Notes under the pieces: generated by a model
What the model was told of the DNA's origin: nothing
Databases searched by the model: none
What the model saw: the letters and a program-made list of their open reading frames with translations, nothing else
Assembly (NCBI RefSeq): GCF_036231355.1
Contig: NZ_CP109496.1
Span: forward strand, 744,001 to 808,000
Length of the DNA: 64,000 bases
Direction of reading: 5' to 3'
Origin: Streptomyces sp. NBC_01431
Lineage (GTDB): Bacteria; Actinomycetota; Actinomycetes; Streptomycetales; Streptomycetaceae
In this document: piece by piece, positions 8,233 through 17,326 of the stretch
How the letters are laid out: each line of letters opens with the position of its first letter
How positions within the stretch are numbered: position 1 is the stretch's first letter
Made by a program: the position numbers and the translations under genes

Positions 8233-8841
8233 ATGGGTGAGTTGATCCTCGTACGTCACGGGGAGACCGAATGGTCAATTTCGGGTCGTCACACGAGCTA
8301 CACCGATCTGCCGCTCACGGCGCACGGAGAAGAGCAGGCCCGCTCGATCGCCCCTCTGCTCGCCGACCGGCCCATCGGGCTCGTCCTGGCGAGCCCGCTC
8401 CAACGAGCCCTGCGCACCGCCGAGTTGGCCGGTCTCAAAAATGTCCGTATCACCCCGGACCTCCACGAATGGGACTACGGCGGCTACGAGGGCATCAAGA
8501 CGGTCGACATCCATCGCGGCCGACCCGACTGGAACCTGTGGACCGACGGTGTCGCGCCCGGCCCCGCCGATCATCCGGGAGAGAGCCCGGCCGAGGTGGG
8601 TGAGCGGGTCGACCGGGTCCTGGCCGAGGCCGCGGCCGCCCTGCGCGCGAGCGACGAGGACGTCGTGCTCTTCGCCCACTCCCACACCCTGCGCGTCCTC
8701 ACCGCCCGCTACCTCGGACTCCCTGCCTCCGGTGGCGCCCTGTTCGTCCTCGACACGGGTACGGTGTCCCGGCTCGGCCGTGAACACGGCCGCCCGGTGA
8801 TCACCGCATGGAACGCCGGAACCCAGAACACGGCGCACTGA
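8233..8841 (+). CDS. Histidine phosphatase family protein (phosphoglycerate mutase-like)
   Basis: The 202-residue product carries the RHG signature of the superfamily near its N-terminus (LVRHGETEWS), the second conserved region SPLQRALRTAEL and the acid/His region FAHSHTLRVL. These residues form the phosphohistidine catalytic pocket of small phosphatases and cofactor-dependent mutases. The substrate cannot be told from sequence. The upstream frame is open but lacks a convincing start, and homologous proteins begin at this methionine. It stands alone, 36 bases before a convergent gene. Confidence 0.88.
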   Translation: MGELILVRHGETEWSISGRHTSYTDLPLTAHGEEQARSIAPLLADRPIGLVLASPLQRALRTAELAGLKNVRITPDLHEWDYGGYEGIKTVDIHRGRPDWNLWTDGVAPGPADHPGESPAEVGERVDRVLAEAAAALRASDEDVVLFAHSHTLRVLTARYLGLPASGGALFVLDTGTVSRLGREHGRPVITAWNAGTQNTAH

Positions 8842-8877
8842 CCGCGCCGGCCGACTGGCAGGTTCGGGACGCCCGGT

Positions 8878-9708
8878 TCAGGCCGCCGCGACCGACTCGC
8901 GGGCCCTGCGCAGCGCCAGCGCCGCCAGGGCCGCGGGGGCGCCGCTCTGCCCGCGGATGCCGGGGAACGCGTTGACGTCCACGATCAGCGGGACTCCACC
9001 GCCCGTGTCTATGACATCTACCCCATAGACGTCGAGCGCGAAGATCCTGCCGACCTCGACCGCCAACTCGGCCCAGCCCGGGGGCAGTTCACCCGCGGTG
9101 AGCGGCAAGCTCGGGCCGAGACCTTCGGCTGACAGCTCTGAGCGGCGCAGCGCCGCGAAGACCTGACCGTCGATCACCCACAGCTTGTGGTCATAGCCGC
9201 TGTTCTCGGCGAACTCCTGCGTCACCACCGGTTCGTCCGCCCATGCGCCGACCAGTGCGTCGAGCTGGTCACGACTGTCGATCCGGGCCACGAGGTCGTG
9301 TCGCCTGCTGTGGCGGCTCTTCACCACCAGCGGGCCGACCGGGCCCCCGGCAGCCGCGATCTCGGCGAGCGTGGCGAAGGTGCGGGTCGCCGAGAACGGC
9401 AGCTCCGCCTCCCGGGCCAGCTCCCACATCGCCGTACGGTCCTGGCACAGGGCGGTCGCGGCCGCCGAGTTCAGCACCGGGACACCCTGTGCCTCCAGGC
9501 CGCGGGCCAGCGCGAGAGCGCGGGGCGTACGGGCCTTGAGCAGGTAGACATCCGCGAGCAGGCCCGGCGCCGCACTCGCCGTGGGGCCGGGCAGCCGCGG
9601 GTCCACCGCCACCACCCGGTGTTCGCGACGCAGCAGCTCCGTGGTGGCGGCGAGCAGCGGATGCTCCGGGTCCGGCGTGATCAGGCCGACCGTCGTCATG
9701 GTCTTCAC
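8878..9708 (-). CDS. ATP-grasp ligase, RimK-like (second of a coupled pair)
   Basis: The 276-residue protein has the ATP-grasp layout: an N-terminal pre-ATP domain, the lysine-containing strand PLVVKSRHSRRHDL, and the C-terminal metal-binding strand VPLIVDVNAFPG (E/D-x-N type). Such enzymes join a carboxylate to an amine through an acyl phosphate. GTG 9708 overlaps the stop of the preceding ATP-grasp gene by four bases, so the two are translated together. ATG 9699 is an alternative. The pair probably acts on one substrate or sequentially; the substrate is unknown. Confidence 0.82.
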   Translation of the reverse strand: MKTMTTVGLITPDPEHPLLAATTELLRREHRVVAVDPRLPGPTASAAPGLLADVYLLKARTPRALALARGLEAQGVPVLNSAAATALCQDRTAMWELAREAELPFSATRTFATLAEIAAAGGPVGPLVVKSRHSRRHDLVARIDSRDQLDALVGAWADEPVVTQEFAENSGYDHKLWVIDGQVFAALRRSELSAEGLGPSLPLTAGELPPGWAELAVEVGRIFALDVYGVDVIDTGGGVPLIVDVNAFPGIRGQSGAPAALAALALRRARESVAAA

Positions 9709-10640
9709 CGGACCTCGCCCGCCGCTGCCGAGGTACGCACCGGCTCTGCCCTGCCCACGGACCCGCCGCCCCCGACGGGCTGCTCCGGTATCCCTCCCCC
9801 GGGGACGAAGGCCGCCGCGGCGGCCTCGCTGCCGGTGCGGGCCAGTTCGAGTACGGCGCGGGCCACCCTGGCCGCCGCGTCCGGAACCTGACGGAAGCTC
9901 GGGAAGTCGTTCACGTCCACCACGACCGGCCCGTCCGGACCGAGCAGCACGTCCACGCCGTACAGGTCGAGGCCGTAGACCGCACCGACCTGGTCGACGA
10001 TGGCGGCCACCTCGGCGGGCAGCGGGACGTGCCGCTCGCGTACCCCCTGGTCGGGATGGAGCGGGGAGCGGCGCTCCGTCGCATACAGCTCTCCGCCGAC
10101 GCAGTACACCTTGAGGTCGATGCCCGAGTTGGGGACGTACGGCTGGGCTATCAGCATGCCCTCCCCCGCGAGGGCCGGCAGCATCGCGGCCAGCCGGGCC
10201 GGCGACGGCACGAGGTGCACCGCTCGCCCCGAACTCCCGTCAGCGGGCTTCACCACCAGGGGGAACTCGGACTCGGGTATCTCCGCGAGCAGTTCGGGCC
10301 GGGCCGCCGCGTAGGTCATCGGCACGGGCAGCCCGCGACTGCGGCCGATCGCCGCCGCGAGTGCCTTGTCCCGCACACCGCGGATGGAGCGCGCGTCATT
10401 CACCGTGGTCAGGCCGACGGCTGCGGCGGCTTCCAGGAGCGGCAGCCCCGGGCCGCCGGAGACCGTCTTGAGCACCCAGGCATCGTGGCTGCCCGCGCGG
10501 ACCGCCTCGGAGATCCGCAGCAGCGAACCGCCAGGCCGCACCACATCGACCTGGTGACCCCAGGCGGCGAGTTGGCGGATCACCTCCACGGGCATGCCGT
10601 CATGGCGGTAGTGCTCTTCCACCAGAAAGCAGAGCCTCAT
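9705..10640 (-). CDS. ATP-grasp ligase, RimK-like (first of a coupled pair)
   Basis: ATG 10640 is chosen because GGGGAAGG lies just upstream and the protein then begins directly with the first strand (MRLCFLVEEHY). The 311-residue product has the ATP-grasp signatures FPLVVKPADGSSGRAVHL and VVVDVNDFPSFR. The C-terminal 40 residues are Ala/Gly/Pro-rich and probably disordered. It is partly similar to its downstream partner, suggesting an old duplication. Both could build a small peptide or modify an amino acid; no precursor peptide is visible. Confidence 0.82.
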   Translation of the reverse strand: MRLCFLVEEHYRHDGMPVEVIRQLAAWGHQVDVVRPGGSLLRISEAVRAGSHDAWVLKTVSGGPGLPLLEAAAAVGLTTVNDARSIRGVRDKALAAAIGRSRGLPVPMTYAAARPELLAEIPESEFPLVVKPADGSSGRAVHLVPSPARLAAMLPALAGEGMLIAQPYVPNSGIDLKVYCVGGELYATERRSPLHPDQGVRERHVPLPAEVAAIVDQVGAVYGLDLYGVDVLLGPDGPVVVDVNDFPSFRQVPDAAARVARAVLELARTGSEAAAAAFVPGGGIPEQPVGGGGSVGRAEPVRTSAAAGEVR

Positions 10641-10745
10641 CGACCTTCCCCAGTAACCCCCGGACGTCCGCCGATCCCGTCCGGCGAGCTGTGACGTCAC
10701 AGGATGTCATGAACCGCGGTGGGGTTGCCGCCCACCCCGGTCCGC

Positions 10746-11714
10746 CTACTTTCCCCGCCGTAGTCGGCGCAGCAGACTTCGCTGTACCGGCGGTCGTCCG
10801 TCGGCCGCGGCGGGGCATGGTGCACTGCGCGTCACCGGCGGAGGGTTGTGCACCAGGGGCCGCGAGGCGTGCTGTGCCGTGGGCGCGGGGGCATGGCGAT
10901 CCTCGGCGGGAGCCACGATCGGCCGCGGGGCCGGGCCCTGGTCCCGCGCGTCCGCCAAGGCCTCCACCAGGCGCAGCCGGTACCACTCGATCTCGTCCGG
11001 CTCCTCCGCGAGGAGCAGGCCGTCGACCAGGGCCTGGGCGGTGGTGGATTCCGGGTGGAACCGGAACGTCTCCGGTTTCAGGCGGCGCAGGCAGGCTCGT
11101 TCGTACGGATCACGGACGATCTCCGCCAGGTGTGCGTTGTCGAGGGCGGAGGCGACGGCGGCTGCCTGTTCCCACTGGTCGTCGGTCTGGCGGGCCAGCA
11201 TGGCGATCCTGCGCCCGCGCCAGTTGCGCGCCCGCCAGTCCTGACAGCCGTCCGGCTCCGGATGGCGGCCGATCAGCAACTCGGGCTCCCGCAGGGCGAG
11301 TTCAACCAGTTCGTCGGCGAGGTAGAGCCAGACGATGGCCCGGTAGCGGTTGAGGTAACACCGCACGGGAGTGAGGTGGCCCGTGCGGGCCAGTTTGGTG
11401 AAGCGCCCCGGGGCGACACCGAGCAGCTCGGCGCCTTCGCGGGTGCCGACGGTGCGCACCCGTTCGCGCAGCGCCTCCGGGAAGCCCCGTACCGCCTTCA
11501 GCCGGGCGACCTCGCGCGCGGTGACGCGGCGCTGCCCGCCGTTCGGATCCGGCACGGTGCGGATGTGGCCGAGCTGGACGGCCAGCTCGAACTCGGCCCG
11601 CCTGAGCTCCAGTTCGCGGGCCGCGACACTCGGTGCGAGCCGCGGCCCGGCCGGGGCCGCCACCCCGGCGGCATCAGCGCGTACAACGGCACTCCTGGTC
11701 GTGACTACGGTCAT
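10746..11714 (-). CDS. DUF6397-like protein with HTH-type domain
   Basis: The 322-residue protein begins at ATG 11714 behind a GGGGGAGG site. Its central part (about residues 85-165) looks like a MerR/excisionase-type helix-turn-helix (TREGAELLGVAPGRFTKLAR) followed by a helical region, and the last 70 residues are Pro/Ala-rich. The overall layout matches the streptomycete DUF6397 proteins, whose role is unknown. It is in the same direction as the ATP-grasp pair, 105 bases upstream of them. Confidence 0.65.
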   Translation of the reverse strand: MTVVTTRSAVVRADAAGVAAPAGPRLAPSVAARELELRRAEFELAVQLGHIRTVPDPNGGQRRVTAREVARLKAVRGFPEALRERVRTVGTREGAELLGVAPGRFTKLARTGHLTPVRCYLNRYRAIVWLYLADELVELALREPELLIGRHPEPDGCQDWRARNWRGRRIAMLARQTDDQWEQAAAVASALDNAHLAEIVRDPYERACLRRLKPETFRFHPESTTAQALVDGLLLAEEPDEIEWYRLRLVEALADARDQGPAPRPIVAPAEDRHAPAPTAQHASRPLVHNPPPVTRSAPCPAAADGRPPVQRSLLRRLRRGK

Positions 11715-11838
11715 CGGGTCCTCCCCCGTGAGGAACGATCAGCCGAGAGACGAATACTCTCGGTGACGACCGTAACCCGCCCTGCCGACCTCCCGCCCGG
11801 CCTGTGGATAACTCAAAGCCACGGCGGGCAATGCCAGT

Positions 11839-12252
11839 TCAGAGCTCTGGGGTGTCGAAGTTGCCGGGCTGCCGCGCGGCCACCGACAGGTGCTCTCCGA
11901 CACGGTTGACCAGCAGGGTCATCTCGTAGGCGATCTGACCGATGTCGGCCTCCTCGGTGCTCAGCACGCACAGGCAGCTGCCGTCGCCCGCGGCGGTGAC
12001 GAACAGGACGCCCTCGTCGAATTCGACCATGGTCTGGCGGACCTTGCCGGCCCGGAAGTGCCGGCCCGAGCCCTTGGCGAGGCTGTGCAGGCCGGAGGAG
12101 ACCGCGGCGAGGTGTTCCGCGTCCTCGCGTTCGAGGCCGTCACTGGCGCCGGTGACCAGACCGTCGTTGGACAGCACGATCGCGTGGCGTACGTGCTCGA
12201 CCCGTCGGGTCAAATCGTCCAGCAGCCAGTCGAGTTCCTTGTTCAGTGCCAT
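11839..12252 (-). CDS. Roadblock/LC7 domain protein (extra copy beside the conservon)
   Basis: ATG 12252 gives 137 residues with a complete roadblock fold, including LDWLLDDLTRRVEHVRHAIV, LSNDGL and the end FDTPEL. It is clearly paralogous to the cvnB product encoded at 13365-13868. Roadblock proteins act as partners or exchange regulators of small Ras-like GTPases such as CvnD. It lies 125 bases downstream of cvnD, so the cluster has two roadblock proteins for one GTPase. Confidence 0.88.
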   Translation of the reverse strand: MALNKELDWLLDDLTRRVEHVRHAIVLSNDGLVTGASDGLEREDAEHLAAVSSGLHSLAKGSGRHFRAGKVRQTMVEFDEGVLFVTAAGDGSCLCVLSTEEADIGQIAYEMTLLVNRVGEHLSVAARQPGNFDTPEL

Positions 12253-12377
12253 GTCAGGCCTCCCCGGTGACGCGTTCCCCGTTTCCCCGTTCTCCTGCCA
12301 CCCTTCCCCACCGGCGCGCCACGGGCAAGCAGTCCGCGATGCCGGGGAGTCGCGCGGCGCCGTCGCCACGGCCGGCG

Positions 12378-12971
12378 TCAGCCGACCGAGTCGAGCAGCC
12401 GCGCGGCGTGCCTGCGCCCGGCGTATTCGACGAGCCGGATCAGCACCTCCTTGCCGGAGTCGCGCTCTCGGGCGTCGCACAGCACGACCGGCGTGCCGTG
12501 GTCGAGATCGAGGGCCGCGCAGACGTCCGCGGTGCCGTAAGTACGGGCTCCGGCAAAGCAGTTGACGGCGACGACGAACGGGATGCGGCGGTGCTCGAAG
12601 TAGTCGACCGCCGGGAAGCAGTCCTCCAGGCGGCGGGTGTCCGCGAGGACGACCGCGCCCAGCGCCCCTTGGGAGAGCTCGTCCCACAGGAACCAGAAAC
12701 GATCCTGCCCCGGCGTTCCGAACAGGTACAGGGACAGACCCGACCGGATGGTGATCCGGCCGAAGTCCATGGCGACCGTGGTCGTGGTCTTCTGGTCGAC
12801 GCCACCGGTGTCGTCCACGCACTGCCCGGCCTCGCTCAGCGGTTCCTCGGTGCGCAGCGGCCGTATCTCGCTGACCGCTCCGACCAGGGTGGTCTTGCCC
12901 ACTCCGAATCCGCCCGCGACCAGGATCTTCAACGCGAGGGCGGGGGTGGGTTCACAGGGCTCGGAGGCCAT
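12378..12971 (-). CDS. cvnD: Conservon GTPase CvnD
   Basis: The 197-residue Ras-like protein has the Walker A loop GGFGVGKTT at residues 20-28 and the switch II-like stretch FGTPGQDRFWF. An AVNCF sequence sits where NKxD is normally found. CvnD proteins are actinomycete GTPases working with CvnA-C in G-protein-like signalling at the membrane. The start overlaps the end of cvnC by 20 bases. Confidence 0.92.
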   Translation of the reverse strand: MASEPCEPTPALALKILVAGGFGVGKTTLVGAVSEIRPLRTEEPLSEAGQCVDDTGGVDQKTTTTVAMDFGRITIRSGLSLYLFGTPGQDRFWFLWDELSQGALGAVVLADTRRLEDCFPAVDYFEHRRIPFVVAVNCFAGARTYGTADVCAALDLDHGTPVVLCDARERDSGKEVLIRLVEYAGRRHAARLLDSVG

Positions 12972-13368
12972 TGATCACTTCTCTCAGGATCTTGTCGTCG
13001 GGTAGCTGGGCCGGTGGCACGGGTCGGCTGACGACCACGTGGGAGGCTGCGACCAGGTCCCCGACGAGAACGCGGACGACCCCGACCGGCAGGTCCGAGT
13101 CGGCGGCGAGTTCGGCGACGGACTGGCTCTCCTTGTGGCACAGGGCGAGCAGAGCCAGATGCTCGGGGCCGAGCAGGGACTCCTCGGCGGGCTCCGGTCC
13201 TCCCGGCACGGCGAGGGCGACCAGCGCGATGAGGTCGAGGCGCACGCCACCGGCGCCCGGCGCGGTCCGACCGCCGGTCATGGCGTACGGGCGGACCAGC
13301 GGCCCCGCGTCGGCGTCGTACCAGCGTCTCGGTTGCTGCACGGGGTCGTCCGACGGTGGTTCGTTCAT
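12952..13368 (-). CDS. cvnC: Conservon protein CvnC (DUF742)
   Basis: The 138-residue product has the DUF742 features RLVRPYAMTGGRT-like at residues 24-36 (here PLVRPYAMTGGRT) and a winged helix-like C-terminus ending in DKILREVINGLRAL. It overlaps cvnB by four bases and cvnD by 20 bases, the usual conservon order. It is thought to bridge sensor and GTPase. Confidence 0.92.
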   Translation of the reverse strand: MNEPPSDDPVQQPRRWYDADAGPLVRPYAMTGGRTAPGAGGVRLDLIALVALAVPGGPEPAEESLLGPEHLALLALCHKESQSVAELAADSDLPVGVVRVLVGDLVAASHVVVSRPVPPAQLPDDKILREVINGLRAL

Positions 13369-13868
13369 GGGGGTGGCGTCCGTTTTCCGGTCAACCGGCC
13401 GCCGGGGGGGCGCACGATGTGGCGCGGCGGTGTGTAGAGGTGTTCGCCGACGCGCTTGACCAGGCGGGCCATTTCGTACGCGATGAGTCCGATGTCGGTG
13501 GTGAGCGAGGACAGCACGGCGAGGCAGGAGCCGTCTCCGGCGGCCGCGACGAAGAGGAAGCCGTCGTCCATCTCGACCATGGTCTGGCGCACGCCTCCGG
13601 CGTGGAAGTGGCGGCCCGCTCCTTTGGCGAGGCTGTGGAAACCGGAAGCGACGGCGGCGAGGTGCTCGGCGTCCTCGCGGGTCAGCGCGCTGGAAGCGCC
13701 GACGGCGAGGCCGTCGTTGGACAGCACGACGGCATGGCGGACTTCGCCGACGCGCTGGACCAAGTCGTCGAGCAGCCAGTCGAGTTCACCCGTTCCGGAG
13801 CTTGAGCCGGGTCCCGAATCCGGGCCGGGACGGTGGTGCGGGGCGTCGAGTCTCTGGTGGTCGATCAT
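13365..13868 (-). CDS. cvnB: Conservon roadblock/LC7 protein CvnB
   Basis: ATG 13868 gives 167 residues. After a His/Pro-rich N-terminal leader comes a roadblock domain (from ELDWLLDDLVQRVGEVRHAV to about residue 145), then an Arg/Pro-rich tail. The start overlaps the cvnA stop (ATGA). CvnB is expected to regulate the nucleotide state of CvnD. Confidence 0.92.
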   Translation of the reverse strand: MIDHQRLDAPHHRPGPDSGPGSSSGTGELDWLLDDLVQRVGEVRHAVVLSNDGLAVGASSALTREDAEHLAAVASGFHSLAKGAGRHFHAGGVRQTMVEMDDGFLFVAAAGDGSCLAVLSSLTTDIGLIAYEMARLVKRVGEHLYTPPRHIVRPPGGRLTGKRTPPP

Positions 13869-16360
13869 GCGCGGTTTCCTTCGCTCGTGTCGTCGCTGCC
13901 GGGCGCGCCCGACGCGGGAGTCCTGGCGGCGGTGCCCCAGGCGCCGCCGCGGGCCCAGCCGCCCATGTAGGCGGTCATGCGGTCCCGCGCCTGTTCGGGC
14001 GTGGGCGCCGTGTCGTCCGGGCCGGTGTCGGCCTCGGGTGAGGGGGTCGCGCGCAGTTGGGGGGCGAGGCTCGCCTGCCGTATCCGGCGCGGGAGTTCGT
14101 GCTCTGCGCTGTCGGGGGCGATACCGCGGGCCCGTTGGCGCAAGGTGGTGATGCCGGGCGGGGTCGCGGGCGGCTCCGGCCTCGCGCCCGGGGGCTCGTG
14201 CTGGGCGTCCAGGGCCGGTCGCGGGCCGGCGAGTGGCGTGTCGCACAGCGTGCGCGGCTCGGCGCGAGGGCGCTCTTCGCGGTCGCGGGCGGTGGCTCGC
14301 CGAGGGTGGGAAGCGGCCGGGAGCGCGGATTGGAGGAGCCCGGTCGGCAAAAGGACGACCGCGGTGGTGCCGCCGTACGGTGAGCTGCTCAGGTGCACCT
14401 TGATGGCGTGGCGGGCGGCGAGGCGGCTGACGACGAAGAGGCCGAGCCGGTCGCTGTCGAAGAGGTCGAGCGCCTCGGACTGCTCGATCCGCCGGTTGGC
14501 CTCGTCCAGGGTCTCCCGGCCCATGCCGAGCCCGCGGTCCTCGATTTCGAGGGCGTATCCGTTGCCGACGGGTTCGCCGCTGACCCGGACCTTGGTGTGC
14601 GGGGGCGAGAACTGGGCGGCGTTCTCGACGAGTTCGGCGAGCAGGTGGGTGAGGTCGGCGACGGCGCCGCCGGTGACGGCCGCCTCGGGGAGTCGGCGCA
14701 CCTCCACGCGGGCGTAGTCCTCGATCTCGGAGACGGCGGCGCGTACGACATCGGTCAGCGGGACCGGCACGCTCCAGGCGCGGCCGGGCGCGGCACCGGA
14801 CAGAATGATCAGGGACTCCGCGTGCCGACGCATGCGGGTGGTGAGGTGGTCGAGGCGGAACAGGTCACCGAGCTCACCGGGGTCCTCGGCGCGCCGTTCC
14901 ATGCTGTCGAGCAGGTTGAGCTGGCGGTGGACGAGAACCTGGCTGCGGCGGGCGAGGTTGACGAAGACGCCCGAGATCCCGCTGGCGAGTTCGGCGCGTT
15001 CCACGGCTGCCGACAGGGCGGCGCGGTGGACGGTGGCGAGGGCCTCGCCGACCTGCGCGATCTCGTCCCGTGGCGTCGGCCCCGGCGGCGCCTCCGCCTG
15101 GATGTCGAGCGTTTCCCCGGACCTCAACCGACCCATGGCGGTGGGGAGTTTGCGCCGGGCGATCTCCAGAGCGCTGTTGCGCAGGCTGATCAGCTCGACC
15201 ACCAGGCCGCGTCCGATGCGTACGGAGATGACGAGGGAAGCGGCGACGGCGGCGAGGCCGAAGAGGACGGCCGCGCCTGACGGGGTGAGCAGTCCGTGCG
15301 TGAACGCATCCGTGCGGGCGGTGACGGTCGTGGTGGCTCCGGTCTCGATGGCGGCGAGTCCCGTGCGCACCGTGCCCATTGCCGCGTCCCAGACGGCCGG
15401 GTCCACGGCGGTCGCGGCCCCCCGGCCCGGTTCGGCGGCCTGGATCCTGTCCTCGGCGGTGCGCAGAGCGGCGTACGCGCTCTGGCCGCTCAGCTCGGTC
15501 CAGGCGGCACGTTCGGACCCGGTCAGGTCCGCGGTGGCCGCCTCGGTGAGGGTGCGGCGGCTGTAGACGGCACCGGCCAGGCCTCGCAGGTGGGCGACCG
15601 TGAAGGTGCGGCCGAGTTGAGCGGAGGAGACCAACGAGTCCTCGCGGGCGAGCATTTCGCCCGCCCGGCCGACTTCGTACAGGACCCGCGCCTCGGCGCC
15701 GAGCGCCGGTTCCTGGAGACCGGCCAACGCGCCGTTGACGTCGAGGCCGTCTCCGACGGTGTCGGTGTACTGCTGGTAGGCGGCGTCCCATGCGGTGCCG
15801 CGGGCGTGGACGCGGGCGCGCAGCACGGGCAGTTTCCGGGCCTGGGTGACGAGCTCGCGAAGGCGTGCGGCGGCGACTGCGGGCAGGTCTCCGGCGTCGG
15901 CGACGGTGTGGTTCCGGTCGAGGCGGAGCCTTGCGACCGCGGTGTCGGTGCGCTGGGCCTGCTGGTCGAGTTCGGCGGCCCGGTCGGCGGCGGGGTCCGC
16001 CAAGTACCGTACTGCGGCGCGTCGTTCGGCCTGGAGTTGTGCCACGACGGCCGTGACGGGCCCGCGGACCTGCTCGTCCACGCGGCGCGCGTGGCGCAGC
16101 GCGGACAGGTCCTGCGCGGTGGTCACGGTGGCGAAGCCCCATAGGGCGAGCAGGGAGACGACGGGCACCATGAGCAGCGAGACGATCTTGGCGCGTACGG
16201 TGCGCGGGCGCAGCCGCCACCGTGCTTCGGCGTCTTGGGCCGCGGGCGCCGACGCCGCGGGGTGTTCGTCGACGGCCGGCGGTCCTGCGTGGGCGCGCCG
16301 GCCGCGGGCCCCAACGGCGGGTGGGGGTTCGGCATCCGGTGTCTTGCGGGGTGTGCGCAC
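13865..16360 (-). CDS. cvnA: Conservon sensor histidine kinase-like protein CvnA
   Basis: The 831-residue membrane protein starts at a GTG behind GGAG. It has a cytoplasmic N-terminal tail, a membrane helix near residues 60-80, a nitrate/sulphonate-type all-helical extracellular sensor, a second membrane helix near residue 340, and a HATPase domain with HLLAELVENAAQFSPPHTKV as the N box and DRGLGMG as the G1 box. The C-terminal 150 residues are Pro/Arg-rich. The usual phosphoacceptor His region is altered, as is common for CvnA. It is the first gene of the cvn operon. Confidence 0.92.
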   Translation of the reverse strand: MRTPRKTPDAEPPPAVGARGRRAHAGPPAVDEHPAASAPAAQDAEARWRLRPRTVRAKIVSLLMVPVVSLLALWGFATVTTAQDLSALRHARRVDEQVRGPVTAVVAQLQAERRAAVRYLADPAADRAAELDQQAQRTDTAVARLRLDRNHTVADAGDLPAVAAARLRELVTQARKLPVLRARVHARGTAWDAAYQQYTDTVGDGLDVNGALAGLQEPALGAEARVLYEVGRAGEMLAREDSLVSSAQLGRTFTVAHLRGLAGAVYSRRTLTEAATADLTGSERAAWTELSGQSAYAALRTAEDRIQAAEPGRGAATAVDPAVWDAAMGTVRTGLAAIETGATTTVTARTDAFTHGLLTPSGAAVLFGLAAVAASLVISVRIGRGLVVELISLRNSALEIARRKLPTAMGRLRSGETLDIQAEAPPGPTPRDEIAQVGEALATVHRAALSAAVERAELASGISGVFVNLARRSQVLVHRQLNLLDSMERRAEDPGELGDLFRLDHLTTRMRRHAESLIILSGAAPGRAWSVPVPLTDVVRAAVSEIEDYARVEVRRLPEAAVTGGAVADLTHLLAELVENAAQFSPPHTKVRVSGEPVGNGYALEIEDRGLGMGRETLDEANRRIEQSEALDLFDSDRLGLFVVSRLAARHAIKVHLSSSPYGGTTAVVLLPTGLLQSALPAASHPRRATARDREERPRAEPRTLCDTPLAGPRPALDAQHEPPGARPEPPATPPGITTLRQRARGIAPDSAEHELPRRIRQASLAPQLRATPSPEADTGPDDTAPTPEQARDRMTAYMGGWARGGAWGTAARTPASGAPGSDDTSEGNRA

Positions 16361-16406
16361 GGATCTCCTGGCTTACGGGTCGGGGCCGGTCGCGGCGCGG
16401 ATGGGG

Positions 16407-17174
16407 TCAGGGGGCCGGGGCGAGTAGTTCGGCGGACGCGTAGTCGGCGCGTTCGCGGGCCGACGGGGAGAGTGCGACGAAGGCAGCGGTGATGAAGAGG
16501 TAGGACCCGAGGCAGACGGCGAGGGGGAAGATGAACTGCATCGCCGTGGCCCCGGGCAGTGCGGCGCCGCTCGGCGTGACGTCCACGCTCACCGCGATCA
16601 TCCCCGTGTAGTGCATGCTGCTGACGGCCGCGCCCATCACCAGGGAGGCGACGGCCACGGCGACGGGGGCCTTGATGTTGAGTCCGGCCCACAGCGCGGC
16701 GGTCGCCGCGACCACGGCGATGACGACGGAGAGCGCCACGAGCACCGGGTCGTAGTGGACCGTTCCGTGCAGCCGCAGAGCCGCCATGCCGAGGTAGTGC
16801 ATACCGGCGACGCCGAGTCCCGTGGCGAGTCCGCCGAGCAGGAGGGAGCGGGTGCGGTCCTTGCCGTAGCCGACGGCGAAGACCCCGGCTCCGACGACGA
16901 CCATGGCGACGAGCAGGCTCAGGATGGTCAGGAGCACGTTGTAGCGGATGTCGGTGCCGGTGACGGCGAAGCCGAGCATCGCGACGAAGTGCATGGTCCA
17001 GATGCCGCTGCCGATGGCTGACGCGGCGGTGATCAGCCAGTTGCGCCGGGAGCGGCCGCTCGCGCCCAGGGCGCGGACGGTACAGCGCAGCCCGAGGGCG
17101 GCGCCTATACAGGCCATCGCGTACGACAGCACGGGTGTCAGCCAGCCGAAGGCGGCGTGGTCCAGGTGTCCCAT
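16407..17174 (-). CDS. MHYT-domain integral membrane sensor
   Basis: The 255-residue protein is almost entirely transmembrane (about seven helices). It contains the three repeated motifs of the family: MHFVAM, MHYLGM and MHYTGM. MHYT domains are proposed to bind copper and to sense oxygen, CO or NO. No output domain is attached, so it would have to signal to a partner. It lies 46 bases upstream of cvnA in the same direction, which makes co-transcription with the conservon likely. Confidence 0.9.
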   Translation of the reverse strand: MGHLDHAAFGWLTPVLSYAMACIGAALGLRCTVRALGASGRSRRNWLITAASAIGSGIWTMHFVAMLGFAVTGTDIRYNVLLTILSLLVAMVVVGAGVFAVGYGKDRTRSLLLGGLATGLGVAGMHYLGMAALRLHGTVHYDPVLVALSVVIAVVAATAALWAGLNIKAPVAVAVASLVMGAAVSSMHYTGMIAVSVDVTPSGAALPGATAMQFIFPLAVCLGSYLFITAAFVALSPSARERADYASAELLAPAP

Positions 17175-17326
17175 GGCCCAGGGACGCTAGCCCGACAGGG
17201 GGCGCACGGCGGGGGCGCATTTCGAAAGCCGCTGAAATATGACGAAGAAAAGTTCCAGGACGATCGTGCCCTGTTCGAACATGCGCGCAGCAGTCGAGTT
17301 TCAGCCACTGCGAGATCGGAGGACCT

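Noticed and set aside
7835-8278. 147-codon minus-strand frame between DUF2000 and the phosphatase gene
   Set aside because: Arg/Gly/Pro-rich, no ribosome site, overlaps two supported genes.
8878-10640. Graspetide (RiPP) biosynthesis cluster
   Set aside because: No short precursor ORF with repeated Thr/Glu motifs and no transporter is found beside the ATP-grasp pair.
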